A stretch of DNA of 9,905 bases from Candidatus Latescibacterota bacterium (GCA_022827165.1 JAJDTN010000340.1:1-9905); one strand, 5' to 3'; shown: positions 1 through 7,017, counted from the stretch's first letter. The notes: a model not told the origin generated them from the letters alone. Numbers and translations are program-made.

Positions 1-932
1 GGGATCGTCGCGGTGGTCACGTCCTCCTCGTACTGGTCGTCGAGGTTGATCGAGTGGGCCGAGTGGCTCGGCAGGACCGCGGCCATGTGCATGGCCATCG
101 CCTTGCCCAGAGTCCCCGACTCGTGCTGCAGGATCACCTGGATGTTGGCCCGGCCCAGGGCCCAGCCGATGGTCATCGTCTCGTACATGGTGCCGCCGAT
201 CATGTAGATGTCGGCCAGGTCCTGCCGGTACTCCAGCATTCCGCCCTGGGGGGTGCCGTGCATGATGATGGGGATGCGCGACTTGCGGCGGATCGCCGCC
301 CAGCCCTCGACGTCGCCCTTGAGGATGGGGTCCTCGATGTAGCCGACGATGGGGTGGTTGCGCTCCAGCTCGGCGACGATCGGCAGCACCGCCCCGAGGG
401 AGCGGTTGTGGTTGAAGTCGTAGTGGATGCGGAAGCCCTCGGGGGCCACCGCCTCGGCCGCCTTCGTCTGCTCGAAGACGTCGTGGTAGGTGCAGGTGTG
501 GATCTTGAAGGTGCGGTAGCCCTGGGCGGCGGCGCGCTGGATCTCGGCGGCGAACTGTTCCGGCGACGCGGGCCGGGTCCAGGCCGCCACGGGCACCCAG
601 TCCCGCCGCTTCGGCCCCATCAGCTTCCAGGCCGGCACCTCCAGGCACTTGCCCATCAGGTCGTAGGCCGCCGTGTTCAGCCCGCCGGAGAGGTTGCCGT
701 TGAGGTAGTCGAAGGGGTCGCGCCCCACCAGCTCCTGGCCCATGTCGGCGGCCGGCTCGAACCAGGGACGGACGCGCTGGTCGCCCCAGCCCACGAGGCC
801 GGAGTCGGTGGCCACGCGGAACAGCAGGCGGCAGTCGATGCCGTAGAGGTCGACGACGCGGCCGGCGTAGCGGCGCGCGAGGCGCGGGTAGATGGGGATG
901 ACGTCGACGGAGGTGATGCGGTGGGAGGACAT
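1..932 (-). CDS. Enolase-superfamily (mandelate racemase/muconate lactonizing-like) enzyme, 3' end cut by the window edge
   Basis: The minus-strand frame is open from ATG at 932-930 to the window edge, giving 310 residues without the C-terminus. Enolase-superfamily enzymes abstract the proton alpha to a carboxylate using Mg2+, so this is probably a cytoplasmic acid-sugar dehydratase, racemase or epimerase. The capping domain is at about residues 5-110 (starting RITSVDVIPIYPRL) and the TIM barrel follows. Visible barrel-strand residues are K143-I-H145 (FKIHT), D172-F-N174 (HYDFNH), E200 (YIEDP), H225 (IMHGTP), D241 (ADIYMIGG) and H270 (LQHESG). D241-H270 resembles the mandelate racemase Asp-His dyad. 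The usual third metal-binding Glu on strand 5 is not apparent. The start was chosen because the N-terminus fits the family; the upstream Shine-Dalgarno is weak (around GCGAG). It diverges from an isomerase/dehydrogenase/amidase operon. The superfamily assignment is firm; the substrate is unknown. Confidence 0.88.
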   Translation of the reverse strand, partial: MSSHRITSVDVIPIYPRLARRYAGRVVDLYGIDCRLLFRVATDSGLVGWGDQRVRPWFEPAADMGQELVGRDPFDYLNGNLSGGLNTAAYDLMGKCLEVPAWKLMGPKRRDWVPVAAWTRPASPEQFAAEIQRAAAQGYRTFKIHTCTYHDVFEQTKAAEAVAPEGFRIHYDFNHNRSLGAVLPIVAELERNHPIVGYIEDPILKGDVEGWAAIRRKSRIPIIMHGTPQGGMLEYRQDLADIYMIGGTMYETMTIGWALGRANIQVILQHESGTLGKAMAMHMAAVLPSHSAHSINLDDQYEEDVTTATI

Positions 933-1061
933 GGGAACTCGCTTTCGGTTGCCGGGTCAATGGACGGCGGGGGGTGAAAACTGTCCGGCCCGGGCCCTCT
1001 TGTCTACCCGCGGACGGCGACGTTGTTTCCACACCACACCTCTGATGATGGGAGTCTCGGA
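933..1061. promoter_or_regulatory. Divergent intergenic region between the enolase-like gene and the isomerase operon
   Basis: These 129 bases separate two divergent start codons, so promoters for both directions should lie here. No convincing -35/-10 pair is visible on either strand; TTGTTT at 1023-1028 with GATGAT at 1044-1049 is poorly spaced and too close to the ribosome binding site. An 8-base direct repeat, GGACGGCG, occurs at 962-969 and 1012-1019, exactly 50 bases apart, and a GC palindrome GGCCCGGGCC lies at 987-996. Either could be an operator, but both could arise by chance in DNA this GC-rich. GGGAG at 1050-1054 is the ribosome binding site of the plus-strand gene. Confidence 0.4.
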
Positions 1062-1868
1062 ATGAAGGTAGGACTGTACGCATCGATGTTCGGCAAGGAC
1101 CGCAACAGCTTCCCCGACATCGAGAGCTTCATCAACCTCGCCTGGGAGCTGCGTCTCGACGTGATCGACCTGCGCAGCGACGTCGGCTTCGAGGAGCACG
1201 GGTCCGGCTACCTGCTGCGGACCAAGATGGACTGCCTGCGCAAGGGGCTGAGCATCGGCTACCTGGCCACGGGCGGACACTTCGTGGGCACCGAGTCCGA
1301 GCTGGAGGAGAAGGTCCGGCGGGTGCGCACCGACGTGGACGTGGCCGTCTCCCTGGGGGCGCCCATGGTGCGCGTGTTCTGCGGCTCCACCCCCGAGGAC
1401 GCCGGCGCCCGCCGCCGCGAGGTGGAGTGCTTCCAGGCCTGCTGCGACTACGCGGCCTCGCACAGCATCGCCGTGGGCCTGCAGAACCACCCGTGCACCG
1501 GAGACGGCGTCCTGCGGCTCTTCGACGAGGTGGGGCGCGACAACTTCACCTTCATCCTCGACACCGGGCAGTGGGAGGGCTCGCCGGCGCGCACCCAGGG
1601 GCGGCCGGACCCCGATCACGACATCTACCGCTACATGGAGCAGACCGCGCACCACGCCGCCCACGTGCGCGCCAAGTTCTACAAGATCGACTCCGGCCGC
1701 GAGGAGTGGCTCGACTACGACCGCATCGTCGACATCCTCGCCGGCGCCGGGTTCAACGGCACCCTGGGGGTCGTCTTCGAGGGCAAGGACGCCAACGCCT
1801 GCGACGACCGCGAGGTGCTGACCCTGGCCGCCGCCCAGCTGCGCCGGCTCGCCGGGGAGCGTTCGTGA
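1062..1868 (+). CDS. Sugar phosphate isomerase/epimerase-like TIM-barrel protein (xylose isomerase-like / AP endonuclease 2 fold)
   Basis: This 268-aa protein has the single TIM-barrel domain of the AP_endonuc_2 family, which includes cytoplasmic metal-dependent sugar isomerases, epimerases and inosose dehydratases. The first strand is MKVGLYASMFG. Candidate metal ligands at the strand ends are Q141 (VGLQNHP), D167 (FILDTGQW), H201 (AHVRAKFY) and E240 (VVFEGKD). The commonest family pattern has Glu where Q141 sits and His where Q170 sits, so the site is atypical. ATG at 1062 was chosen because GGGAG at 1050-1054 is well spaced and the first beta strand begins immediately. An in-frame TTG at 1023 would add 13 implausible residues. 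The gene ends in a 4-base overlap with the Ldh-type dehydrogenase, implying co-translation. It probably interconverts a keto or hydroxy acid sugar in the same pathway; exact chemistry is unknown. Fold assignment is firm, function family-level only. Confidence 0.85.
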   Translation: MKVGLYASMFGKDRNSFPDIESFINLAWELRLDVIDLRSDVGFEEHGSGYLLRTKMDCLRKGLSIGYLATGGHFVGTESELEEKVRRVRTDVDVAVSLGAPMVRVFCGSTPEDAGARRREVECFQACCDYAASHSIAVGLQNHPCTGDGVLRLFDEVGRDNFTFILDTGQWEGSPARTQGRPDPDHDIYRYMEQTAHHAAHVRAKFYKIDSGREEWLDYDRIVDILAGAGFNGTLGVVFEGKDANACDDREVLTLAAAQLRRLAGERS

Positions 1869-2866
1869 ACCGCCCCCCGGAGGAGTTCGTCCGGGTCGCC
1901 GAGGAGCGCGAGCTGGCCTTCCTCACCGAGTGCCTGGCCAAGTCCGGCATGAAGAGCCGGGACCACGCGGCGCGGACGGCGCGGCTCCTGACCAACTCGG
2001 AGCTGCGCGGCGTGCGCAGCCACGGCATCAACTTCGTCCCCGGGTACTGCCGCAACTTCCGGGAGGGCCGCCTCAACCCCGATCCCCGCATCCGCGTCGT
2101 GCACGAGACGGCGACCACGGCGATCGTCGACGGCGACGGGGGCCTCGGGTACGTCCCCTCCATGCTGGCCACGGACCAGGCCGTCGACAAAGCGAAGTCC
2201 GCCGGCGTCGGCATCGGGCTGGTGCGCGGCATCGGCCACTACGGGTCGGCGGGGCACTACACGCGCCGGTGCATGGAGGCCGGGTGCGTCGGCTTCTCGG
2301 TGCAGGGGTACCGCGGCGCCGGCGGCCAGCCGGGCCAGGACCCCAAACCCTCGGCGGGCTGGACCGGGGCGCCGCCCATGTCCTTCGCCATCCCCGCCGG
2401 CGGCGAGCCCGGCATCGTCCTCGACATGGTGGCCCACGCCGTCTCGGGCGAGGGCCCGAAGAAGGTGGAGGACCTGCTGGAGCGGGTGCCGGCCACGTTC
2501 TTCAAGAGCATGGGTCTGGTGGCGGCGGCCACTCTCCTGGGCGGCGCCCTGGCGGGGGTCACCCTGCCCGAGGCGGACGAGGTCGTCGAGCGCTGGCCGG
2601 GGGCCAATCTCGGCGGCCTGGTCCTGGCCATCGACGTGGACAGCCTGTTGCCCGGGGATGCCTTCAACGCCGAGGTCGACCGCTACGTGCGCGCCATCCG
2701 CGACAACTACGCGCCCCTGCCCGGGTACGACGAGGTGCTCCTTCCCGGGCACGTGGAGGAGCGGATCAAGGAGCTGCACCGCCGCGAGGGGATCCGCTTC
2801 GGAGAGCACGAGCAGCGGGCGGCCAGGGATCTGAGCGAGTACCTCGACGTGCCCCTGCCGTGGTGA
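1865..2866 (+). CDS. Ldh-family (malate/L-lactate/ureidoglycolate dehydrogenase type) NAD(P)-dependent oxidoreductase
   Basis: This 333-aa protein is near full length for the Ldh_2 family, which oxidises 2-hydroxy acids or reduces 2-keto or cyclic imino acids with NAD(P)H. Known members include ureidoglycolate, sulfolactate and 2,3-diketo-L-gulonate enzymes. Family landmarks are the N-terminal ELRGVRSHG signature (residues 46-54, with the conserved His at 53), LVRGIGHYGSAGHY (119-132), VLDMVAHAVSGEG (185-197) and the C-terminal GGLVLAIDVDSLLPGDAF segment (250-267). The family is cytosolic and normally dimeric, with a fold unlike Rossmann malate dehydrogenases. GTG at 1865 overlaps the preceding TGA as GTGA and has GGGGAG at 1854-1859, so translational coupling is likely. 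The same frame stays open far upstream, but that stretch is a shadow of the isomerase gene. The substrate cannot be read from the sequence; the neighbours suggest a sugar-derived hydroxy or keto acid. Confidence 0.9.
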   Translation: MNRPPEEFVRVAEERELAFLTECLAKSGMKSRDHAARTARLLTNSELRGVRSHGINFVPGYCRNFREGRLNPDPRIRVVHETATTAIVDGDGGLGYVPSMLATDQAVDKAKSAGVGIGLVRGIGHYGSAGHYTRRCMEAGCVGFSVQGYRGAGGQPGQDPKPSAGWTGAPPMSFAIPAGGEPGIVLDMVAHAVSGEGPKKVEDLLERVPATFFKSMGLVAAATLLGGALAGVTLPEADEVVERWPGANLGGLVLAIDVDSLLPGDAFNAEVDRYVRAIRDNYAPLPGYDEVLLPGHVEERIKELHRREGIRFGEHEQRAARDLSEYLDVPLPW

Positions 2867-2915
2867 GGCCGGGGGGCGCCGCCTTGCCTTCACGGCCGTC
2901 TCTGCGGAGTTTCGC

Positions 2916-3929
2916 ATGGCCCGAGGGGCGGCAGGATCCTGCGCCGTCCTCCTCCCGCCACGTCCAGGCCCGAGGGCCCACCACCACACGAACCCCTTGA
3001 GACGATTCACCCGCACGCCCTGTTACACCGGTCCCGACGACCCGGAGCGCGGCCAGGTACGCGGCCGGCTGCAGCTCGGAGAGACGGTGGTCATCGAGAC
3101 GGTGGGCGGCCACGACCAGGACTACGCCAACCAGGACAGTCTCCGGCCGGGGGCGGTCTTCGAGGTCCGCGAGAAACGCGACTCCCGCCAGGGCGGCCCC
3201 TTCTTCGTGGAGGGGATCGAGGCCGGCGACTGGCTCTCCCTCGAGATCATCGACATCGAGGTCGGGCCCTACGGGTTCTACCGCAACGGCGGACCCCTGT
3301 GGGGCAGCATGCGCTGCGTGGCCCCGGTGCGCGACGGGCTGGTCCACTTCCCGCCCGACTTCGTCGTGCCCGTGCGCCCCATGATCGGCTATGTGCGCCT
3401 GGAGTCGGTGGCCCCGTACGAGATCGATACCGGCGGCAACCTGGACTTCAACTCCGTCCAGCCCGGAAGCACCGTCCACATCCGCGCCCAGAAGAAGGGC
3501 GGCCTCTTCCTGCTCACCGACGTGCACGCCCGCATGGGCGATGGCGAGCTCACCGCCACGGGCGTGGAGATCGACTCGGCCGTCACCCTCAAGGTCGACC
3601 GGTCCCCGGGATTTCCCTGCCACGCCCCGGTGGTGGAGAAGAGCCGCCACGTCGAGGACGGCGACGAGTGGCTCACCAGCGGCCAGGGGGGCAACTGGCA
3701 GGAGGCGGTGAAGGCGGCCTGGATCGACATGGTGGCCCTCATCGCCGACCGCTACGACTGCACCGTGGAGCAGGCCAACCTGATCGTCGGCACCATCGCC
3801 GACGCCCGGCCCGGCTACTCGGCGGGGGATCTGAACGTCCGCGGCCGTCCCCATCCGGGCGGCTACATCACCGTGCAGCTGGCGGTGACCAGGTCCCTGC
3901 GGCGCACGGGCGCGCCGTACGAGCCCTGA
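2916..3929 (+). CDS. Acetamidase/formamidase-family amide hydrolase (FmdA/AmdA type)
   Basis: This predicted 337-aa cytoplasmic enzyme belongs to the FmdA_AmdA family, whose characterised members hydrolyse formamide or acetamide to ammonia and the carboxylate. Conserved blocks are GGPFFVEGIEAGDWLSLEI (93-111; family pattern GP-VEGA-PGD), TGGNLDFNSVQPGS (172-185), DVHARMGDGE (202-211) and a C-terminal segment around ANLIVGTIADARPGYS (287-302). D178, D202, H204 and E211 probably lie in the metal or catalytic site. The start is uncertain. ATG at 2916 has GGAG at 2906-2909, but the first 27 residues are Arg/Pro/Ala/His-rich and unlike the family. An in-frame TTG at 2997, just before RRFTRTPCYTG, matches the usual N-terminus but lacks a Shine-Dalgarno. 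It lies 49 bases after the dehydrogenase, probably in the same operon. Family assignment is strong; the true substrate may be a larger amide. Confidence 0.85.
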   Translation: MARGAAGSCAVLLPPRPGPRAHHHTNPLRRFTRTPCYTGPDDPERGQVRGRLQLGETVVIETVGGHDQDYANQDSLRPGAVFEVREKRDSRQGGPFFVEGIEAGDWLSLEIIDIEVGPYGFYRNGGPLWGSMRCVAPVRDGLVHFPPDFVVPVRPMIGYVRLESVAPYEIDTGGNLDFNSVQPGSTVHIRAQKKGGLFLLTDVHARMGDGELTATGVEIDSAVTLKVDRSPGFPCHAPVVEKSRHVEDGDEWLTSGQGGNWQEAVKAAWIDMVALIADRYDCTVEQANLIVGTIADARPGYSAGDLNVRGRPHPGGYITVQLAVTRSLRRTGAPYEP

Positions 3930-3985
3930 GCCGGAACCGTTCCTGCCCGCGAATGCCACTACGCCAATCGGCGACAGGAGGAATC
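3930..3985 (+). promoter_or_regulatory. Gap between catabolic and polysaccharide blocks, with ribosome binding site of the export gene
   Basis: These 56 bases separate the amidase stop from the export-protein start. They contain a perfect AGGAGG at 3976-3981, four bases before ATG at 3986; this fixes the start, although the frame is open from 3299. No terminator hairpin with a T-tract and no clear promoter is visible, so read-through from the catabolic operon is possible. Confidence 0.6.
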
Positions 3986-5761
3986 ATGCTGACATGGTTA
4001 CTCGGCCTCGCACTCGCCCTGACACTGCAAGGTATGGCGGGTCCCGCCCATTCCCAGGACGAGGAAGAGCTGCAGCGGATGGTCGACCAGGGGGAGCAGG
4101 AAGAGGCCGAACTGCAGCAGATCCCCGGGGCCGACCTGCAGGGGCTCGGCCAGGACCTGGTCTCCGGCAAGCTCCGCCTGCCCACCGGCGAGGAGGTGGA
4201 GAAGCTGCGCATCAGCCAGGACCGGGAGGTCGACCCCGATACCTACATCGTCGGTCCCGGGGACGCGCTGCAGCTCTATATCTGGGGGGAGTTCGATCTC
4301 TCGTACATGGTTCAGGTCGACCCGGTGGGCAGCGTCCTCGTCCCCACGGTGGGCGCCTTCCACGTGTCGGGCCTGTCCCTGGCCGAGGCGAAGAGGCGCA
4401 TCCTCGCGGCGGCGGAGGACAAGTACCCGGCCGTGGAGATCACCCTGACCCTGGCGAGCATGCGGTTCTTCACAGCCTACGTGACCGGCGCCGTGCTCAA
4501 CGAGGGCGGCTACATCATCCACCCGACCACGCGGGTCTCGGACCTGATCGAGCTGGCGGGAGGGTTCACCGACGAGCTGCGGGGCACGACCTTCCAGGAC
4601 GAGGTGGGGGGCAAGAAGGTCACCCGCGTGCGCCAGATCATCGAGCAGTCCACCGCCCGGCGCTCGATCCGGTTGAACCACCGCGACGGCACCACCGAAA
4701 CGGTCGATCTCGACATGTTCCTCTCCACCGGCGACGTGGCCCACAACCCCTACGTGCGCATGGGCGACGTGATCCACGTGAGGTACCGCGACACCGCCGT
4801 CTACATCTTCGGCGCGGTCAACCAGGAAGGCGAGCAGGAGTACCGGCCGGGGGACACGGTCGAGGACCTGGTGAACCTGGCCAAGGGGATTCGCCTGGAC
4901 GCGCCCCTGATCCGGGCCGAGCTGTGGCGCTTCAAGGAGGGGACCGAGGAAGACGAGGTCATCCTGCTCGGCAGCAACGAGCCCGGGGAGGCGGGGTTCG
5001 GCTACGACGACATACGCGGCGTCGAGCTGCAAGCCAACGACATGGTCTTCATCCGCGCCCGCGCCCAGTGGCAGCTGATGCCCACGGTCATGGTCCTGGG
5101 CGAGGTCCGCTACCGGGGCCGCTACCGGGTCGTGCCCGGGGTCTCGCGCATCAAGGACGCGGTGGCCATGGCCGGGGGCCTGACGGACCAGGCTTCCCTC
5201 GTGGGGTCCAAGGTGATCCGCACCAAGATGCGGACCCAGATCGATCCGGAGCTCGATCGCCTGCAGACCCTGGCCAGGGTGACGGGAATGGCCGACATGA
5301 GCAAGGAGGACCGCGCCTATCTCCGCACCAAGGGCCGCGAGGAGAAGGGGCGGGCCTCGGTCGACTTCGAGCGGCTCTTCAGAGAGGATGACGAGGAGCA
5401 GAACATCTTCCTCGAGAGCGGCGACGTGATCTACATCCCTCCGCAGCGGCGCACGGTCAGCGTCAGCGGCGAAGTGCAGAAGCCCGGTCTCATCGACTTC
5501 GTGCCCGGGAGCGATGTCGGCTACTACATGGAGAAGGCCGGCGGTTACTCGTATGACGCCGACAAGGGAGGAGCCCGGCTCATCCGGGCGCGCACCGGGA
5601 TCCGGGAGAGGCTGGACTTCGATCTCGAAGCCGAGCCCGGAGACGAGATCTGGGTGCCGCAGAAGGAGCGAGTCGACTTCTGGGAAGCGACCCAGTCGAC
5701 GATGCGCACCATCGCCGAGACCCTGACCCTGGTGGTTCTGGTGCAGTCCCTGAGACCCTGA
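3986..5761 (+). CDS. Wza-like polysaccharide export protein with four SLBB repeats
   Basis: This 591-aa outer-membrane export (OPX) protein would form the periplasm-spanning and outer-membrane channel for a capsular or exopolysaccharide. The order is: Sec signal peptide at about 1-23 (MLTWLLGLALALTL, likely cut after AHS), an acidic Glu/Gln-rich linker, a Poly_export domain at about 82-160 (DTYIVGPGDALQLYIWGEFD), then four SLBB-like repeats near 163-198, 271-306, 367-402 and 490-525, each following a VxGxV..xG.....PG......AGG pattern. E. coli Wza is about 379 aa with two such domains, so this one is enlarged. No lipobox Cys follows the signal peptide, so it is not an evident lipoprotein. The C-terminal segment from F565 onward could be the amphipathic helix that builds the outer-membrane barrel. 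A 35-bp tandem duplication crosses its stop codon and adds a terminal proline. The Wzz-like partner gene follows. Confidence 0.92.
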   Translation: MLTWLLGLALALTLQGMAGPAHSQDEEELQRMVDQGEQEEAELQQIPGADLQGLGQDLVSGKLRLPTGEEVEKLRISQDREVDPDTYIVGPGDALQLYIWGEFDLSYMVQVDPVGSVLVPTVGAFHVSGLSLAEAKRRILAAAEDKYPAVEITLTLASMRFFTAYVTGAVLNEGGYIIHPTTRVSDLIELAGGFTDELRGTTFQDEVGGKKVTRVRQIIEQSTARRSIRLNHRDGTTETVDLDMFLSTGDVAHNPYVRMGDVIHVRYRDTAVYIFGAVNQEGEQEYRPGDTVEDLVNLAKGIRLDAPLIRAELWRFKEGTEEDEVILLGSNEPGEAGFGYDDIRGVELQANDMVFIRARAQWQLMPTVMVLGEVRYRGRYRVVPGVSRIKDAVAMAGGLTDQASLVGSKVIRTKMRTQIDPELDRLQTLARVTGMADMSKEDRAYLRTKGREEKGRASVDFERLFREDDEEQNIFLESGDVIYIPPQRRTVSVSGEVQKPGLIDFVPGSDVGYYMEKAGGYSYDADKGGARLIRARTGIRERLDFDLEAEPGDEIWVPQKERVDFWEATQSTMRTIAETLTLVVLVQSLRP

Positions 5762-5786
5762 CCCTGGTGGTCCTGGTGCAGTCCCT
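5717..5786 (+). repeat. 35-bp tandem duplication across the stop codon of the export gene
   Basis: Two adjacent 35-base copies, 5717-5751 and 5752-5786, begin GAGACCCTGACCCTGG and end CAGTCCCT. They are identical except at unit position 21 (T at 5737, C at 5772). Because 35 is not a multiple of three, the second copy shifts the frame. The gene now ends SLRP with TGA at 5759-5761. Reading the second copy in the original frame gives ETLTLVVLVQSLR followed by TAA at 5791-5793, which is probably the ancestral C-terminus. The unit also contains a nested ACCCTGACCCTG repeat that could have promoted slippage. Confidence 0.95.
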
Positions 5787-5812
5787 CCGGTAAACCAAGG
5801 AGCCCAGCTCAA

Positions 5813-7009
5813 ATGGAGACGGAAAGACAGAAGGAAGCCGATTTCCTCGACCTCCTCGCCGCCCTTTACGCCGGCAGGCGCCTCATCCTGGGTGGAACCT
5901 TGATGCTCTGCATCCTGGCCGGGGCGGTCAGCTTCCTGGTACCGGTGGAGTACGAGGCCAGGGCCCAGATCCTTCCCCCCAAGGAGCAGAAGCAGGGATT
6001 CGGCTTTTCCGACCTGCTCTCGGCCCTGCCCATCCCGACCTTGCGTCTGGGCGACAAGGGCACTCCCGCCGATATCTTCATCGCCACGCTGAAGAGCCAG
6101 AGGATCCGGCGGCAGATGGTCGACAAGTTCGGGCTGCTGCATCGCTACGAAGTCGAGACCATGACCGATGCCATCGAGATCCTGGGCAGCAAGACGACCG
6201 TGGACAAGACGGAGGAGGGAACGATCGAAATCGCGATCCTCGACCAGGATCCGCAGAGGGCTGCCGAGATGGCCACTCACTACATCGAGCTCCTCGACCT
6301 CACCAACAAGCAGATCTCACAGAAGACCGCCTCCGAGCGTCTCGACTTCATCGGGACCCTCCTCCAGCAGGAGGACGACAAGCTCGAGGCGAAGATGAAG
6401 AAGCTGGAGGAGTTCCAGTCGGAGTACAACGCCATCTCCATCGAGGACCAGGCCAGGGCGGTGATCGGGGCCGCCGCCGGCATGCAGACCGAGGCCATGG
6501 AGCTGGAGGTCGCCCGGCTGGGCTGGATCCTCTCGGGGCTGGACCCCGACCACGACAGGGTCAAGAAGCTTCAGCAGGAGATCAGGCTGCGGGAGATGTG
6601 GATGGTGGTGCTGCGCGAGGGCCTCGAAGGCGCTTCCGACGACCTGCTCCGCGACAAGACGCTGCAGTTCGAGCTGGACGAGAACCTCTTCCTCCCGCTC
6701 AGGAAGATCCCGGGCGTGGCCCAGGAGTTCGCCACCCTGGAAAAGGACGTGCTGGTCCAGAAGGCCCTGCTGCAGCTCCTGCTGCAACAGGAGGCCGAGG
6801 CGCTCATCGAGGCCAACAACACGACGTCCACCGTTCAGGTCCTAGATCCTCCCGTGCCGCCCGAGATCAAGGCCCGTCCCCAGAGGCTGCTCATCGTCCT
6901 CATCACCGGCGTTCTCAGCCTCTTCGCCACGATCTGCTACACCCTGGGGGCGGGGTACGTGCGGGCCGTCGGGCAGCACTGGCAGGAGCGGCCGGCGGCG
7001 GCCCCGTAG
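5813..7009 (+). CDS. Wzz/GNVR-type polysaccharide chain-length determinant (co-polymerase), no kinase domain
   Basis: This 398-aa inner-membrane protein has the architecture of polysaccharide co-polymerases: a short cytoplasmic N-terminus, TM1 at about 23-43, a long periplasmic region, and TM2 at about 358-378. The periplasmic part includes a charged helical or coiled-coil stretch at about 170-265 and a GNVR-like segment (PGVAQEFATLEKDVLVQKAL, 300-319). Pro-rich PPVPPEIKARP (346-356) just before TM2 is typical of the family. These proteins oligomerise and set polymer length or connect synthesis to the Wza-like channel. Only about 20 residues follow TM2, with no Walker motifs or Tyr-rich tail, so a BY-kinase, if used, must be encoded elsewhere. 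AAGGAG at 5797-5802 lies ten bases before the ATG. The stop of the export gene is 51 bases upstream, a gap that was probably 19 bases before the duplication. Confidence 0.9.
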   Translation: METERQKEADFLDLLAALYAGRRLILGGTLMLCILAGAVSFLVPVEYEARAQILPPKEQKQGFGFSDLLSALPIPTLRLGDKGTPADIFIATLKSQRIRRQMVDKFGLLHRYEVETMTDAIEILGSKTTVDKTEEGTIEIAILDQDPQRAAEMATHYIELLDLTNKQISQKTASERLDFIGTLLQQEDDKLEAKMKKLEEFQSEYNAISIEDQARAVIGAAAGMQTEAMELEVARLGWILSGLDPDHDRVKKLQQEIRLREMWMVVLREGLEGASDDLLRDKTLQFELDENLFLPLRKIPGVAQEFATLEKDVLVQKALLQLLLQQEAEALIEANNTTSTVQVLDPPVPPEIKARPQRLLIVLITGVLSLFATICYTLGAGYVRAVGQHWQERPAAAP

Positions 7010-7017
7010 GGGGGCAC

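Noticed and set aside
54..977. 307-codon plus-strand open frame opposite the enolase-like gene
   Set aside because: Composition is low-complexity Val/Gly/Asp/His with no domain, and the minus strand carries clear enolase-superfamily motifs over the same stretch.
1023..1061. TTG start that would extend the isomerase-like protein by 13 residues
   Set aside because: ATG at 1062 has a well-spaced GGGAG and starts directly at the first beta strand.
1715..3016. 433-codon minus-strand open frame opposite the dehydrogenase
   Set aside because: Arg/Ala/Gly-rich translation with no motif; the plus strand encodes a complete Ldh-family protein here.
3998..6280. 760-codon minus-strand open frame opposite the export and chain-length genes
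   Set aside because: The translation is His/Val/Gly/Leu/Asp-rich with no recognisable domain, and it lies antisense to two well-supported genes. Long antisense frames are expected where third positions are G/C.
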